From positions 1 to 64,000 of the forward strand of contig JAFEEG010000042.1 of NCBI GenBank assembly GCA_018241225.1: a stretch of 64,000 nt of DNA, read 5' to 3'. Position numbers and translations under genes: made by a program. The notes under the pieces are model-generated. The model was given only the letters and a program-made list of their open reading frames with translations. It had not been told where the DNA came from and did not search any database. The stretch's first letter is position 1; the number at the start of each line of letters is the position of its first letter. The stretch comes from Pseudomonadota bacterium (GTDB lineage Bacteria > Pseudomonadota > Gammaproteobacteria > Burkholderiales > Burkholderiaceae_C). Below are positions 8,399 to 19,161 of the stretch, in pieces.

Positions 8399-8833
8399 AT
8401 GACATTCATCGCATTGCGTGTGCCTGCGTTGCGCCATGTGCCAGTGTGGCTCGCGCTGTCATGCGCCCTGCCGCTGGCATGGAGCGCCGACGACTCGGCG
8501 CGCCTGGCGAGCATGAGCGAGTCCGAACTCGACGCCGGCATGAAGCGCGGCGTGCAGGTGGTCATGCAGCGCGTGCCGATTCAAATGGAAGACCAGTCGG
8601 TCCTGGTGGGCGCGGAGTACGAGCCCGCCAGTCGCGTGGCCACCTATCACTACATGCAGGCCGGCCGGCTCGACCCCCAGTCCTTGCGCGTGCGCCTGAC
8701 GGCAAAGAACTGCAGCACGCCCAACACGCGCGCCATGCTTGACCGCGGCATCATCTTTCGCCACCTCTACACCGTGGGCGATCGTCAACTGGACGTGACC
8801 GTTCGCGACAGCGACTGCACCTCGCGCGGCTGA
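8399..8833 (+). CDS. Exported hypothetical protein (144 aa)
   Basis: Begins with a signal peptide: a hydrophobic stretch at about residues 12-29 ending in AWSADD. The mature part is about 115 residues, polar, with two cysteines (C..PNTRAMLDRG and DSDC) that could pair in the periplasm. The start is preceded by AGGGGG. A stretch like RLTAKNCSTPNTRAMLDRGIIF recalls small periplasmic proteins of unknown function in this group, but I cannot name the family. Divergent from serC with a 131-bp shared upstream region. Confidence 0.7.
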   Translation: MTFIALRVPALRHVPVWLALSCALPLAWSADDSARLASMSESELDAGMKRGVQVVMQRVPIQMEDQSVLVGAEYEPASRVATYHYMQAGRLDPQSLRVRLTAKNCSTPNTRAMLDRGIIFRHLYTVGDRQLDVTVRDSDCTSRG

Positions 8834-8963
8834 TCCTTCGCAGTAGCGTCGTCAATGGCCGACAGCCGCGCAGGGACATCGCGCGGGCCACGCATTCCGC
8901 ATGAGGCGGGGACACTCGAACGCACAAATATTTCTCATCGTTGATCGCATTGCGGCATCCAAG

Positions 8964-8996
8964 CCCGGCGCGGCGCCGCGGCGCACGCCGGGTTTT
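8964..8996 (+). terminator. Candidate intrinsic terminator
   Basis: CCCGGCG (8964-8970) pairs with CGCCGGG (8986-8992), followed by TTTT. It lies 130 bp past the exported-protein gene, in the 320-bp gap (8834-9156) before the sugar transporter operon. The rest of the gap holds no gene; it should contain that operon's promoter. Confidence 0.5.
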
Positions 8997-9156
8997 AACC
9001 AACTGGCGAATTGATTGACTGCTTGCCGCCAGGTCGGCGCGACAACTAGAGCAAACCCCCATCAGCGCCCTATCGGCGCTGAATAGACTGCGACCCGCCT
9101 TGAGCCCATCGACCCGTCCACAGAGGCCGAAGTTCCAGGCAACAGGGAGGGAGGAC

Positions 9157-10475
9157 ATGGGTTCTCCCAAGACCAGAGTCACAGCTTTGGGAAAGCGAGA
9201 ATTCATGAAGTTTGCCTTGAAGGTGGCAGCCGCTGGGCTGCTCGGATGGTCTGCGCTGGGTGTTCAGGCAGCGGGCGTCACAGTCACCATTGCTTGCGGA
9301 ACGGTCGGCCAGGACTTCGAGTTCTGCAAGAAGTCGGCCGACGAGTGGAGTGCCAAGACCGGAAACACCGTCAAGCACCTCACCATTCCCCAGTCCACCT
9401 CTACATCCTCGGCCTGTTCCGCCAGATGTTCGCCGCCAAGTCGACCGACCTGGACGTGCTCAACGTCGACGTGGTGTGGCCCGGCATCATCAAGGCGCAC
9501 CTGGTGGACCTGACGCCCTACACCAAGGGCGCGGAGAAAGACCACTTCCCGGCCATCGTGCGCAACAACACCGTCGACGGCAAGCTGGTGGCCATGCCCT
9601 GGTTCACCGACGCCGGGGTGCTCTACTACCGCAAGGACCTGCTGGCCAAGTACGGCGAGAAGCCGCCCACCACCTGGGAGCAGCTGGGAGCCACCGCCAA
9701 GAAGGTGATGGAGGGCGAGCGCAAGGCCGGCATGGCCGACATGCAGGGCTACGTGTTCCAGGCCAAGGCGTACGAAGGCCTGACCTGCAATGCGCTCGAA
9801 TGGGTGGAAAGCAGCGGCGGCGGCGCCATCGTCGATGCCAGCGGCAAGATCACGGTCAACAACCCCAACGCGGCCAAGGCGCTGGCCACGGCCGCCGGCT
9901 GGATCGGCACTGTTGCGCCCAAGGGCGTGCTCAACTACGCCGAGGAAGATGCGCGTGGCGTGTTCCAGAAGGGCAACGCCGTTTTCATGCGCAACTGGCC
10001 CTACGCCTGGTCGCTCAGCCAGGGCGCCGACAGCCCCGTCAAGGGCAAGGTGGGCGTGGTGGCGCTGCCCCACGGCGTGGACGGCAAGAGCACCGGCACG
10101 CTGGGCGGCTGGAATCTGGCCGTGAGCAAGTACTCCAGGCACGAGAAAGAGGCCGCCGACCTGGTGATGTACCTCACCAGCCGAGAGGTGCAGAAGGACC
10201 GCGCCATCCGCGGCTCGTACAACCCCACCATCGTCTCGCTCTACAAGGACGCGGACGTGATCAAGAGCAACCCCTTCTTCGGCGACCTGTACGACACCTT
10301 CGTGAATGCGGTGCCGCGCCCCGCCACCGTGACGGGCGCCAAGTACAACGAGGTGTCTGCCGCGTTCTGGAACACCGCGCATGACGTGCTCTCGGGCAGC
10401 GTGGAGGCCGACAAGGGGCTGGCCAAGCTCGAGACCAAGATCGAATCCATCCGCCGCGGTCCGCAATGGCGCTAG
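9157..10475 (+). pseudogene. Sugar ABC transporter binding protein, frameshifted
   Basis: Periplasmic binding protein of the trehalose/maltose (ThuE/MalE-like) family. The first 80 or so residues (signal peptide ending GVQAAG, then VTIACGTVGQDFEFC) read in one frame, and the remainder (LGLFRQMFAAKSTDLDVLNVD onward to the stop) in another. The switch lies near 9400-9402. The expected sequence QSTSTY-LGLFRQ would be restored by one or four added bases, so the gene carries a small deletion. Everything else is well conserved, including the hinge and C-terminal lobe. Strong GGAGGGAGGA precedes the ATG at 9157; a second ATG at 9205 starts directly at the signal peptide. As read, the product would be truncated, and the transporter would lack its binding protein. 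Confidence 0.85.
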
Positions 10476-10490
10476 GGGCCAGGTCCTTTC

Positions 10491-11480
10491 ATGGCCCACA
10501 CGACGAATGCCGCCGCCGGCAGTGCCGGCGGGCGGGTTGCCGGGCGCAACCCCCAATCTGAACTGACGCGCGCGCGCATCCGCAGCGCCTGGCTCTTCCT
10601 GGGGCCGACCCTGCTGGTGCTCGCGCTGGTGGCCGGCTGGCCGCTGGGGCGCACCATCTTCTTCAGCTTCACCGACGCGAGCCTGGAGACCATCGGCGAA
10701 TCCACCTACCAGATGGTGGGGCTGCAGAACTACTTCGGCCCCTACGGCGTGTTCAACTTCGACGCAGCCGACGGCTTCTGGAGCACCGACTGGGGCGTGG
10801 CAATCCGCAACACGTTCAAGTTCGCAGTCGTCTCGGTCACGCTCGAAACCCTCCTGGGCCTGGTGTTCGCCCTGGTGCTCAATGCGCAGTTCAAGGGGCG
10901 CGCCCTGGTGCGGGCGGCGGTGCTGGTGCCCTGGGCAATCCCGACCATCGTGTCGGCCAAGATGTGGGCCTGGATCATGCACGACCAGTTCGGCGTGCTC
11001 AACGCGCTGCTGCGCGGCGCCGGCATCATCGACAACAACATCGCCTGGACGGCCGACCCCGACTTCGCGCTGTGGTCCGTGGTTCTGGTGGACGTGTGGA
11101 AGACCACGCCCTTCATGGCGCTGCTCACGCTGGCGGCCCTGCAGATGCTGCCCAAGGATTGCTACGAGGCCGCGCACGTCGACGGCATCCACCCGGTGCG
11201 GGTGTTCTTCAAGGTCACGCTGCCGATGATCTGGCCGGCACTCATGGTGGCGGTGATCTTCCGCCTGCTCGATGCGCTGCGCGTGTTCGACATCATCTAC
11301 GTGATGACCTCCAACAGCCTGAGCACCATCAGCATGTCGGGCTTCGTGCGGCGCGAGATCATCGACAACAACTACGTGGGCTACGGCTCGGCTGCGTCCA
11401 CGGTGCTGTTCCTCATCATCGCGGCCTGCACGCTGATCTACCTCAAGGTCTCGCGCGTGGACCTTGGCGCCAAGAACTGA
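10491..11480 (+). CDS. Sugar ABC transporter permease (MalF/ThuF type)
   Basis: Inner-membrane permease, 329 residues, six or seven helices. A cytoplasmic basic N-terminus precedes the first helix (about 35-55). The EAA loop that docks with the ATPase is EAAHVDGIHPVRVFFKVTLP at about 226-245. It begins 15 bp after the binding-protein gene and is followed 13 bp later by the second permease. Imports an alpha-linked disaccharide, probably trehalose or maltose, judging from the GH65 and beta-phosphoglucomutase genes downstream. Confidence 0.9.
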   Translation: MAHTTNAAAGSAGGRVAGRNPQSELTRARIRSAWLFLGPTLLVLALVAGWPLGRTIFFSFTDASLETIGESTYQMVGLQNYFGPYGVFNFDAADGFWSTDWGVAIRNTFKFAVVSVTLETLLGLVFALVLNAQFKGRALVRAAVLVPWAIPTIVSAKMWAWIMHDQFGVLNALLRGAGIIDNNIAWTADPDFALWSVVLVDVWKTTPFMALLTLAALQMLPKDCYEAAHVDGIHPVRVFFKVTLPMIWPALMVAVIFRLLDALRVFDIIYVMTSNSLSTISMSGFVRREIIDNNYVGYGSAASTVLFLIIAACTLIYLKVSRVDLGAKN

Positions 11481-11493
11481 AGGGACAAGCGCC

Positions 11494-12339
11494 ATGAACC
11501 TGACCACGTCGCGCCTGCTCCACAAGACCGGCCTGTACCTGCTGGTGGCAGCCATCACGCTGTTCTGCCTGTTTCCCTTCTACTTCGCGATCGTCACGTC
11601 GCTGAAGTCCGGCACCGAGTTGTTCAGCACCCGGCTGTGGCCCGAAGCGCCCACCCTGAAGAACTACGTGGCGCTGTTCACGGTGCCCGAGCAGCCCTTC
11701 GGTCGCCACATCCTCAACTCGCTGGCGGTGTCGTCCATGGTGGTGGTGGCATCGCTGCTCATGGGCGTGACGGCGGCCTATGCGCTGGGTCGCATCGCCT
11801 TCAGGGGCAAGGGCCTGCTGCTGCTGACCGTGCTGGGCGTGTCGATGTTCCCGCAGGTGGCGGTGCTCTCGGGCATGTTCGAGCTGATGCAGGCCATTGG
11901 CTTCTACAACCATTGGTGGGGCCTGGCCCTGCCCTACATGATCTTCACCCTGCCCTTTACCGTGTGGGTGCTGACCACCTTCGTGCGCGACCTGCCCAAG
12001 GAGCTGGAAGAGGCCGCCATCATGGACGGCTGCAGCCCGCTGGGAATCATCGTCAAGGTGTTCCTGCCGGTCATGTGGCCGGCGCTGGTCACCACCGGGC
12101 TGCTGGCCTTCATCGCGGCCTGGAACGAGTTCCTTTTCGCGCTGACCTTCGTGCTGGACAACGACCAGCGCACCGTGCCGGTGTCCATCTCGCTCATCAG
12201 CGGCGCCGACAAGTACGAGATCCCCTGGGGAAAGATCATGGCCGCATCGGTGCTGGTCACGCTGCCGCTCATTGCCCTGGTGCTGGCCTTCCAGCGCAAG
12301 ATCGTCGGCGGGCTGACTTCCGGCGCGGTCAAGGGTTGA
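11494..12339 (+). CDS. Sugar ABC transporter permease (MalG/ThuG type)
   Basis: Second permease of the importer, 281 residues, with six hydrophobic segments. The first spans about 12-33 and is followed by the periplasmic loop FAIVTSLKSGTELFSTRLWP that marks MalG-type proteins. The EAA loop reads EEAAIMDGCSPLGIIVKV at about residues 171-188. The start at 11494 follows GAAGGGA. It would pair with the permease at 10491 and the ATPase at 12372. Confidence 0.9.
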   Translation: MNLTTSRLLHKTGLYLLVAAITLFCLFPFYFAIVTSLKSGTELFSTRLWPEAPTLKNYVALFTVPEQPFGRHILNSLAVSSMVVVASLLMGVTAAYALGRIAFRGKGLLLLTVLGVSMFPQVAVLSGMFELMQAIGFYNHWWGLALPYMIFTLPFTVWVLTTFVRDLPKELEEAAIMDGCSPLGIIVKVFLPVMWPALVTTGLLAFIAAWNEFLFALTFVLDNDQRTVPVSISLISGADKYEIPWGKIMAASVLVTLPLIALVLAFQRKIVGGLTSGAVKG

Positions 12340-12371
12340 CACACGACAAACACAGAGAAAAGAACCGCCAC

Positions 12372-13558
<1,187 letters not shown>

Positions 13559-13578
13559 CGCCGGCGCCAGCCTGACCA

Positions 13579-13600
13579 GGCCCGCCTCGCGGGCCCTTTC
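13579..13600 (+). terminator. Hairpin between ATPase and GH65 genes
   Basis: GGCCCGC/GCGGGCC with a 3-bp loop at 13579-13595, followed by CTTTC. The T-run is weak, so this may trim or attenuate transcripts between the transporter half and the enzyme half of the operon instead of ending them. Confidence 0.35.
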
Positions 13601-13643
13601 ACCGTCTTCCTCCACAACCGTTTGGGCGGGGCCTGCCCCCGTC

Positions 13644-16022
13644 ATGGGTCAGCTCATGCCTATTTTTTCTTCGCAGACTCTTGGCCACGAATCCTGGCGG
13701 CTCGTGGAGCGCACTCACGACAGCACCCGAGCAGGCCTGCACGAGACGCTGTTCGCCCTGGGCAACGGCCGCATCGGCGTACGCGGCTCGCACGAAGAAG
13801 GAAACCTGTGGGCGGGCACCATGCAGGACAGCGTCTTCGTGAACGGCTTTCACGACACCGAGGCCATCCACCACCCCGAAGGCGCGTTCGGGCTGGCAAG
13901 CCAGAACCAGTTCCTGGTGGACGTGCCCAACGGCAAGCTGATCCGCTGGGCGGTCGACGGCGAAGCGTTCGACCCGCGCACCGGCAGCATCGAGAACTAC
14001 CGCCGCGTGTACGACATGCGCGAGGCGTCCCTGTGCCGCAGCTTCGTGTGGACCTCGCCCATGGGCAAGCGGGTGTCGGTGCAAAGCCGCCGCATCGTGT
14101 GCATGGAGCGGCCGCAGTTGTACGCCATCGAATTCTCGCTGGAGGCGCTCGACGAAGCCGCGTGCGTCACCATCGATTCCTCCCTGGATGCCAGGGGCAA
14201 GAGCGTCACCGCCACCGACGACCCTCGCCTGGGCTCGGCCGCCGCGGGCAATGCCCTGTTGCGCATCGACGCCAGCCGCGACGGCGACTCGATCGTGCTG
14301 GCCCACCGCACCCGCCACAGCGGCCTGCTGCTTGCCAGCGCCGTGGCGCAGCAGGTGTGCGGCGGCACGGCCACCTCGGAGCCGATCGGCGAGCCGGACT
14401 GCCCCGGCACGCGCTTTCGCGTCCAGCTCGCGGCCAACGAGCGCGCCGTGTTGACCAAGTACTGCGCGCTGGTCAGCTCGATGGAAACGCCTGCATCCCA
14501 GCTTGCACGCAATGCCGCGGACTTGCTCCGGCAGGCGCGCAGCTCAGGCTTCGACAAGCTCCTTGCCGAGCAATGCGAAGCGCTGGACCGCTGGTGGCAA
14601 GACGCCGATGTCGAGATCGAAGGCGACGAGCTGCTGCAACAAGGCATGCACTTCAACCTGCTGCACCTGCTGCAGTCCGCCGGGCGCAACGGCCGCACGA
14701 ACATTGCCGCCAAGGGCGTGACCGGCAGCGGCTACGACGGCCACTACTTCTGGGACACTGAGATCTACATCTTTCCGGTGTTGCTGCACACGCGGCCCGA
14801 GCTGGCTCGCAAGCTGCTCGAGTTTCGTTTCCACACGCTGGACGCGGCCCGGGCCAGGGCCCGCGAACTGAACCACCCGCGCGGCGCCCTGTTCCCGTGG
14901 CGAACCATTGCCGGTGGCGAATGCTCCGCGTATTTCCCCGCCGGCACCGCGCAGATCCACATCAATGCGGACATTGCCCATGCGGTGAAGCGCTACTGGG
15001 AAGCCACGGGCGACGATGCCTTCATGGCCAGCCAGGGCGCCGAGCTGGTCTTCGAGACGGCGCGCATCTGGCTCTCGCACGGTGCCATGTCCGGGCGGGA
15101 CGGCGTCGAGAACTTCCAGCTCCACACCGTGACCGGCCCGGACGAATACACCGCGCTGGTCGACAACAACTTCTACACCAATGCCATGGCGCAGATGCAC
15201 TTGCGCTTTGCCCACGAGGTGGCGCACTGGCTGGCCAACGCGGACCCGGCCGCGGCCAGGCGCGTGCAGCTGCGCATCGACCTGGACGTGGACGAGCCGG
15301 CCCGCTGGCGGGCAGCGGCCGACCTGATGTACCTGCCCTATGACGCCGAGCTGGGCATCCACCCCCAGGACGACAGCTTCCTGTCCAAGCCGCGCTGGGA
15401 CCTCTCGGCCCCGAACACGAAACGCCCGCTGCTGCTGCACTATCACCCGCTGGTGATCTACAGGCACCAGGTGTGCAAGCAGACAGATGTGCTGCTGGCC
15501 CTGCTGCTTCTGGGCGAGCAGTTCACGCTGGCCGACAAGCAGCGCGACTTCGACTACTACGAGCCGCTGACGACCCACGACTCGTCGCTCTCGTGCTGCA
15601 TCTTCGGCATCGTGGCCAGCGAGGTCGGCTACGCATCCAAGGCCTACGACTACTTTGTCGAAGGCGTGCGCACCGATCTGGACGATCACCACGGCAATAC
15701 GGTCAACGGCGTGCACACCGCAGCCATGGCGGGTGCCTGGCACGGGGTGGTGGCCGGCTTCGGGGGCCTGCGCATGCAGCGGGGCATTCCGGCGTTTGCC
15801 CCGCAACTGCCCAACGGCTGGAAGCGATACGCCTTCAAGCTCAAGACCGGCGGCGCGCAACTGCGGGTATGCGTCGACCACCTGGGCACGCACTACCAGC
15901 TCATCCACGGAGCGGAACTCTCGCTGGTGCACCGCGGCACGGCGGTCCTGCTCACGCGCACGGCGCCCCGCGCGTCCTTCCCGGTGCCAACCCCTCTGGT
16001 CGACGAGCGAGCCACTGCATGA
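13644..16022 (+). CDS. Glycoside hydrolase family 65 disaccharide phosphorylase
   Basis: Intracellular phosphorolysis of an alpha-glucoside (maltose, trehalose, kojibiose or nigerose) to beta-glucose 1-phosphate and glucose. The 792-residue protein has the GH65 order: N-terminal beta-sandwich (about 1-270), helical linker, catalytic (alpha/alpha)6 barrel with YFWDTE at 368-373 and the acid residue E501 in GPDEY, then a C-terminal beta-sheet cap. KQTDVLLALLLL is the expected phosphate/active-site segment. The next gene, beta-phosphoglucomutase, overlaps by 4 bp and takes the beta-glucose 1-phosphate, which supports a phosphorylase and not a hydrolase. The exact disaccharide cannot be read from sequence. 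An ATG at 13656 is an alternative start. Confidence 0.88.
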   Translation: MGQLMPIFSSQTLGHESWRLVERTHDSTRAGLHETLFALGNGRIGVRGSHEEGNLWAGTMQDSVFVNGFHDTEAIHHPEGAFGLASQNQFLVDVPNGKLIRWAVDGEAFDPRTGSIENYRRVYDMREASLCRSFVWTSPMGKRVSVQSRRIVCMERPQLYAIEFSLEALDEAACVTIDSSLDARGKSVTATDDPRLGSAAAGNALLRIDASRDGDSIVLAHRTRHSGLLLASAVAQQVCGGTATSEPIGEPDCPGTRFRVQLAANERAVLTKYCALVSSMETPASQLARNAADLLRQARSSGFDKLLAEQCEALDRWWQDADVEIEGDELLQQGMHFNLLHLLQSAGRNGRTNIAAKGVTGSGYDGHYFWDTEIYIFPVLLHTRPELARKLLEFRFHTLDAARARARELNHPRGALFPWRTIAGGECSAYFPAGTAQIHINADIAHAVKRYWEATGDDAFMASQGAELVFETARIWLSHGAMSGRDGVENFQLHTVTGPDEYTALVDNNFYTNAMAQMHLRFAHEVAHWLANADPAAARRVQLRIDLDVDEPARWRAAADLMYLPYDAELGIHPQDDSFLSKPRWDLSAPNTKRPLLLHYHPLVIYRHQVCKQTDVLLALLLLGEQFTLADKQRDFDYYEPLTTHDSSLSCCIFGIVASEVGYASKAYDYFVEGVRTDLDDHHGNTVNGVHTAAMAGAWHGVVAGFGGLRMQRGIPAFAPQLPNGWKRYAFKLKTGGAQLRVCVDHLGTHYQLIHGAELSLVHRGTAVLLTRTAPRASFPVPTPLVDERATA

Positions 16023-16711
16023 TCCAGCAACATCCCGCGCCAAGCGCCTTCATCTTCGACCTGGACGGCGTCATCACCGACACCGCCGAGCTGCACTACG
16101 TCGCATGGCGCGCCCTCGCGTTGGATCTGGGCATTGTCTTCGACGAGGCAGACAACGAGCAGCTCAAGGGCCTGTCGCGCATGGACTCGCTCGAACGCAT
16201 CCTCGCCCTGGGCACGAAGCAGTTCAGCGAAGTCGACAAGCACGCGATGGCCGAGCGCAAGAACGCCCACTACCTGGCCCTGGTGGAAAAGATGACGCCG
16301 GCCGACCTGCTGCCCGGTGCACTCGATGCGCTCGGCGCGGCGCGGGCCGCGGGCTGCGGCGTGGCGCTGGCCTCGGCCAGCAAGAACGCCGCGCTCGTGC
16401 TGGAGCGCCTTGGCATCTCGCAGGCCTTCGATCACGTGGTCGATTCCAACCACATCCGCAACTCCAAGCCGCATCCTGAAGTGTTCCTTGCGGCGGCCAA
16501 GGCACTGGGCGCTGCGCCGCAGGACTGCGTGGGCATCGAGGACGCCGTGGCCGGCGTGCAGGCCATCCGGGCGGCCGGCATGTTCGCCGTGGGCGTCGGC
16601 GACGCGCGGGTGCTGGCACAGGCCGACCAGGTGATTGCCGACCTGCGCCATTTCATTCCCTCGAACTACCTGCGCGGCCAACACCGACTGCGATGGGTCA
16701 ACGGGGCCTGA
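16019..16711 (+). CDS. pgmB: Beta-phosphoglucomutase
   Basis: HAD-superfamily enzyme that turns beta-glucose 1-phosphate into glucose 6-phosphate, feeding the phosphorylase product into glycolysis. It has 230 residues. DLDGVITDT carries the nucleophile D14 and acid/base D16. SASKN holds the phosphate-binding residues, NSKPHPEVF the lysine, and GIEDAVAG the metal-binding acids. The start overlaps the GH65 stop as ATGA. The cap region (about 20-95) contains LKGLSRMDSL, typical of beta-PGM and distinguishing it from general phosphatases. Confidence 0.92.
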   Translation: MIQQHPAPSAFIFDLDGVITDTAELHYVAWRALALDLGIVFDEADNEQLKGLSRMDSLERILALGTKQFSEVDKHAMAERKNAHYLALVEKMTPADLLPGALDALGAARAAGCGVALASASKNAALVLERLGISQAFDHVVDSNHIRNSKPHPEVFLAAAKALGAAPQDCVGIEDAVAGVQAIRAAGMFAVGVGDARVLAQADQVIADLRHFIPSNYLRGQHRLRWVNGA

Positions 16712-16829
16712 CACACGCACCGAAGGGAGGCACCCAACAGCACCGCGGATACGACGCCTGAACTTGGGCCAGGTGGGCGCTGGCGACACATCAGAAAAGA
16801 CAAAACAAAAGCAGGGAGGCTTGAAGAAG

Positions 16830-18260
16830 ATGAGATTTCGTTTTGCTGTTTCGTGGCTGCCGTTTGCAGCCGTGGCAGTCACCTTGGCGGGCGGCCCGCT
16901 CGCCCGGGCGGCCGACTCCCCACCGGCCGCGGCACCGGCCAAGTCGGCACCCACGCCGGCATCCCCCGAGGACGAGTTCAACGAGGCCAACACCGACGCC
17001 GTCGGCTCGGACCTGGCCAAGAAGGCCGGCGAGCAACTCGGTCTGGAGTTCGTGGGCTACATGCGCAGCGGCGCCTACTACGCCAACGACAACCTGCCCA
17101 AGGGGCACTACGGCCTGGGCGAGCTGGGCTACAACCGCCTGGGCAACGAAGGCGACACCTATCTCGAATTCGGGATCGGCAAGAAATGGGACATCTCCGG
17201 CACCAAGGTCGGCGTGTACTGGATGCCCTACCTCTACAACGCGCAATCGGTCAACGTGCACGGCACCAAGCAGATCTACGCGGACATCAAGGGGCTGGGC
17301 TTTGCCCCCGAAGCCAGCTTCTGGGGCGGCCAGCGCTACCACCGCGTGCAGGACGTGCACATCATCGACGACTGGCTGATGGAGGACGGCGACAACTTCG
17401 GTGCCGGCGTCGACGGCATCAAGATCGGCTCGCTGGGCGCGCTGAACATCGCGGCCTACACCGAAGGCACCACCGACGACAGTACCTCCACCAGCAACGC
17501 CAATCGCCTGAACTTCCAGTGGCGCGACATCCCCGTGGGCCAGGGCGGCAAGCTGACCTTCACGGCCGGCTTCGTGCACGGCGACTTTGCCGACAAGTCC
17601 ACCGGCACGGCGCTGGGCGCGCTGTACAACCAGAAGCTTGGCGAGGCGGCGACCAACTCCCTGTTCCTGCAGGGCTCCGACGGGCACGCCAACCTGAGCG
17701 GCAAGTTCTACGCGCTCAACGGCCAGCAGACCAGCGTGGCGGCAGGCAGTGCCTTCATCTGCACCACCACGCCCAACGCAGACGGCAGTTGCCCGACGCA
17801 GAACCTGGCCGTCAACCCCAACCCGCAGACGGTGACCACCACCACCTACAACGCCGGCGCCAAGCAGTTCCGGGTGGTGGACGCGCTGAACTGGCAGAGC
17901 GGGCGCTTCGGCGGCCAGGCCATGATCGGCTACCAGACGCTCAAGCCCAGCGACACCGACCTGACGACGAAGAACTTCGCCGTGGGCGGGCGGGTGTCGT
18001 ACGGGGTGGCCCAGCACGTCAAGCTGTACGCCGACATGAACTACGCCACGCTCAAGACCGATGGCTCGGACATGCAGCGCCTGCACAAGGAAACGCTGGG
18101 CGTTGCGTTGGCACCCAACACCAAGTTCTGGACGCGGCCCGAACTGCGGCTGTACGTGTCACACGTCGGCGGGAATGACGCGGTGCAAGCGGCCGGCACG
18201 TTCAATGGCCGCTCCAGTGCCACGCTGGCGGGTCTTCAGATCGAGGCTTGGTGGGAATAA
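16830..18260 (+). CDS. Maltoporin-like carbohydrate porin
   Basis: Outer-membrane beta-barrel of the LamB type, 476 residues. The signal peptide runs to about residue 27 (LARAADS), followed by an Ala/Pro-rich linker and the barrel. GFAPEASFWGGQRY and VQDVHIIDDW match the conserved LamB strand region, and the protein ends with the aromatic strand LQIEAWWE needed for BAM recognition. It closes the disaccharide operon and would let the sugar into the periplasm. ATG 16830 has GGGAGG 12 bases upstream; a TTG at 16821 is closer to that site and could be the true start. Confidence 0.85.
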   Translation: MRFRFAVSWLPFAAVAVTLAGGPLARAADSPPAAAPAKSAPTPASPEDEFNEANTDAVGSDLAKKAGEQLGLEFVGYMRSGAYYANDNLPKGHYGLGELGYNRLGNEGDTYLEFGIGKKWDISGTKVGVYWMPYLYNAQSVNVHGTKQIYADIKGLGFAPEASFWGGQRYHRVQDVHIIDDWLMEDGDNFGAGVDGIKIGSLGALNIAAYTEGTTDDSTSTSNANRLNFQWRDIPVGQGGKLTFTAGFVHGDFADKSTGTALGALYNQKLGEAATNSLFLQGSDGHANLSGKFYALNGQQTSVAAGSAFICTTTPNADGSCPTQNLAVNPNPQTVTTTTYNAGAKQFRVVDALNWQSGRFGGQAMIGYQTLKPSDTDLTTKNFAVGGRVSYGVAQHVKLYADMNYATLKTDGSDMQRLHKETLGVALAPNTKFWTRPELRLYVSHVGGNDAVQAAGTFNGRSSATLAGLQIEAWWE

Positions 18261-18291
18261 GCAAAAAGTCCGCATATTTGATTGACTCGCC

Positions 18292-18329
18292 AAATGCCGG
18301 ACTGCGTCGCAAACAGTTCCGGCATTTTT
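18292..18329 (+). terminator. Rho-independent terminator of the disaccharide operon
   Basis: AAATGCCGGA (18292-18301) pairs with TCCGGCATTT (18318-18327), followed by T residues. It lies 31 bp after the porin stop. The rest of the gap to 18552 is AT-richer and shows no convincing gene. Confidence 0.85.
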
Positions 18330-18552
18330 CTGTCACGCGCCTTGGGGAACGAAGCGCCACATTTGCAATCCACAGTTCGTGAATTGTTCCATTGCGGCGT
18401 GCAGTTCGTCTGGGACAACATCGCCGCACAAGGAGTCACCCAATTTATATTTGCAATGTTGCCTGACATTGAGGAAATGAATAGGCAATAAGCATTAATC
18501 ACAACGAATAAACCAAAACTCGGCTCAAGCGTCGCCGCTTCGAGTCAACCCC

Positions 18553-19113
18553 ATGACCTCCGGCCTTCTCAGAATTACTGGACCCGACGCCGAGCCCTAC
18601 ACCCTGGGCCGGCCGATCTGGGTGTACACGGGAGAAGACCTGCTGGCCAAGCTTGACCCCGTTCCCCTGCTGCGCAGCGGCACCGAGCTTCACATCGAAG
18701 CCTTCGAGCCCACCGGCTCGGTGCGCGACGAGCCCCGCCACGTGGGCCGGTTGATCTTCCTGGAGATCTGCGCCTTCATCATCGAGAACTTCCAGCAGAT
18801 CCAGGCGATCAGCTTCGTGCTCTCGCGCCAGATCGACTGGTTGGCCAACGGTGCCGCACTGGCCGCGACCCGCTCCGAAACCATGACGCGCATCGGCGCC
18901 GTTGACGTGCGCATCGAGCCCAAGTCCGACGCCAAGCCAGGGCACTTCGTCGTCTCGGGCGTGTGGATCTACAGCGAGCGCACCCATGCCGCCCTGATGT
19001 CCGTGCTCGAGAAAGAGCGCGCGAACTACACTGCCCAACCCATCGGTTCGCGCAACAATGAGTCAGGCAGCGTGGTGGCCCGGCTCAAGCATCTGGTGTC
19101 CGGCCGCAGCTGA
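18553..19113 (+). CDS. Hypothetical protein (186 aa)
   Basis: Unrecognised protein without signal peptide or membrane helix. It mixes beta-like stretches (LRITGPDAEPYTLGRPIWVYTG) with a long central helix (about 75-105, LEICAFIIENFQQIQAISFVLSRQIDWL). The conserved-looking IWIY/WVYTG pattern and acidic/hydrophobic alternation suggest a folded cytosolic protein. It ends 48 bp before alkB on the same strand and could share its transcript. The antisense frame is not protein-like. Confidence 0.6.
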   Translation: MTSGLLRITGPDAEPYTLGRPIWVYTGEDLLAKLDPVPLLRSGTELHIEAFEPTGSVRDEPRHVGRLIFLEICAFIIENFQQIQAISFVLSRQIDWLANGAALAATRSETMTRIGAVDVRIEPKSDAKPGHFVVSGVWIYSERTHAALMSVLEKERANYTAQPIGSRNNESGSVVARLKHLVSGRS

Positions 19114-19161
19114 CTGCCGGGTCGCCACGAAGCGCGACCCTCCGTATTGCAGCCCTGGGCC

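Noticed and set aside
9264..11558. 764-codon minus-strand open frame across the sugar transporter genes
   Set aside because: Antisense to the binding protein and permease; the translation is His/Val-rich with no domain.
18282..18491. 69-codon open frame after the porin
   Set aside because: It begins inside the terminator hairpin, has no ribosome-binding site and no protein-like pattern.
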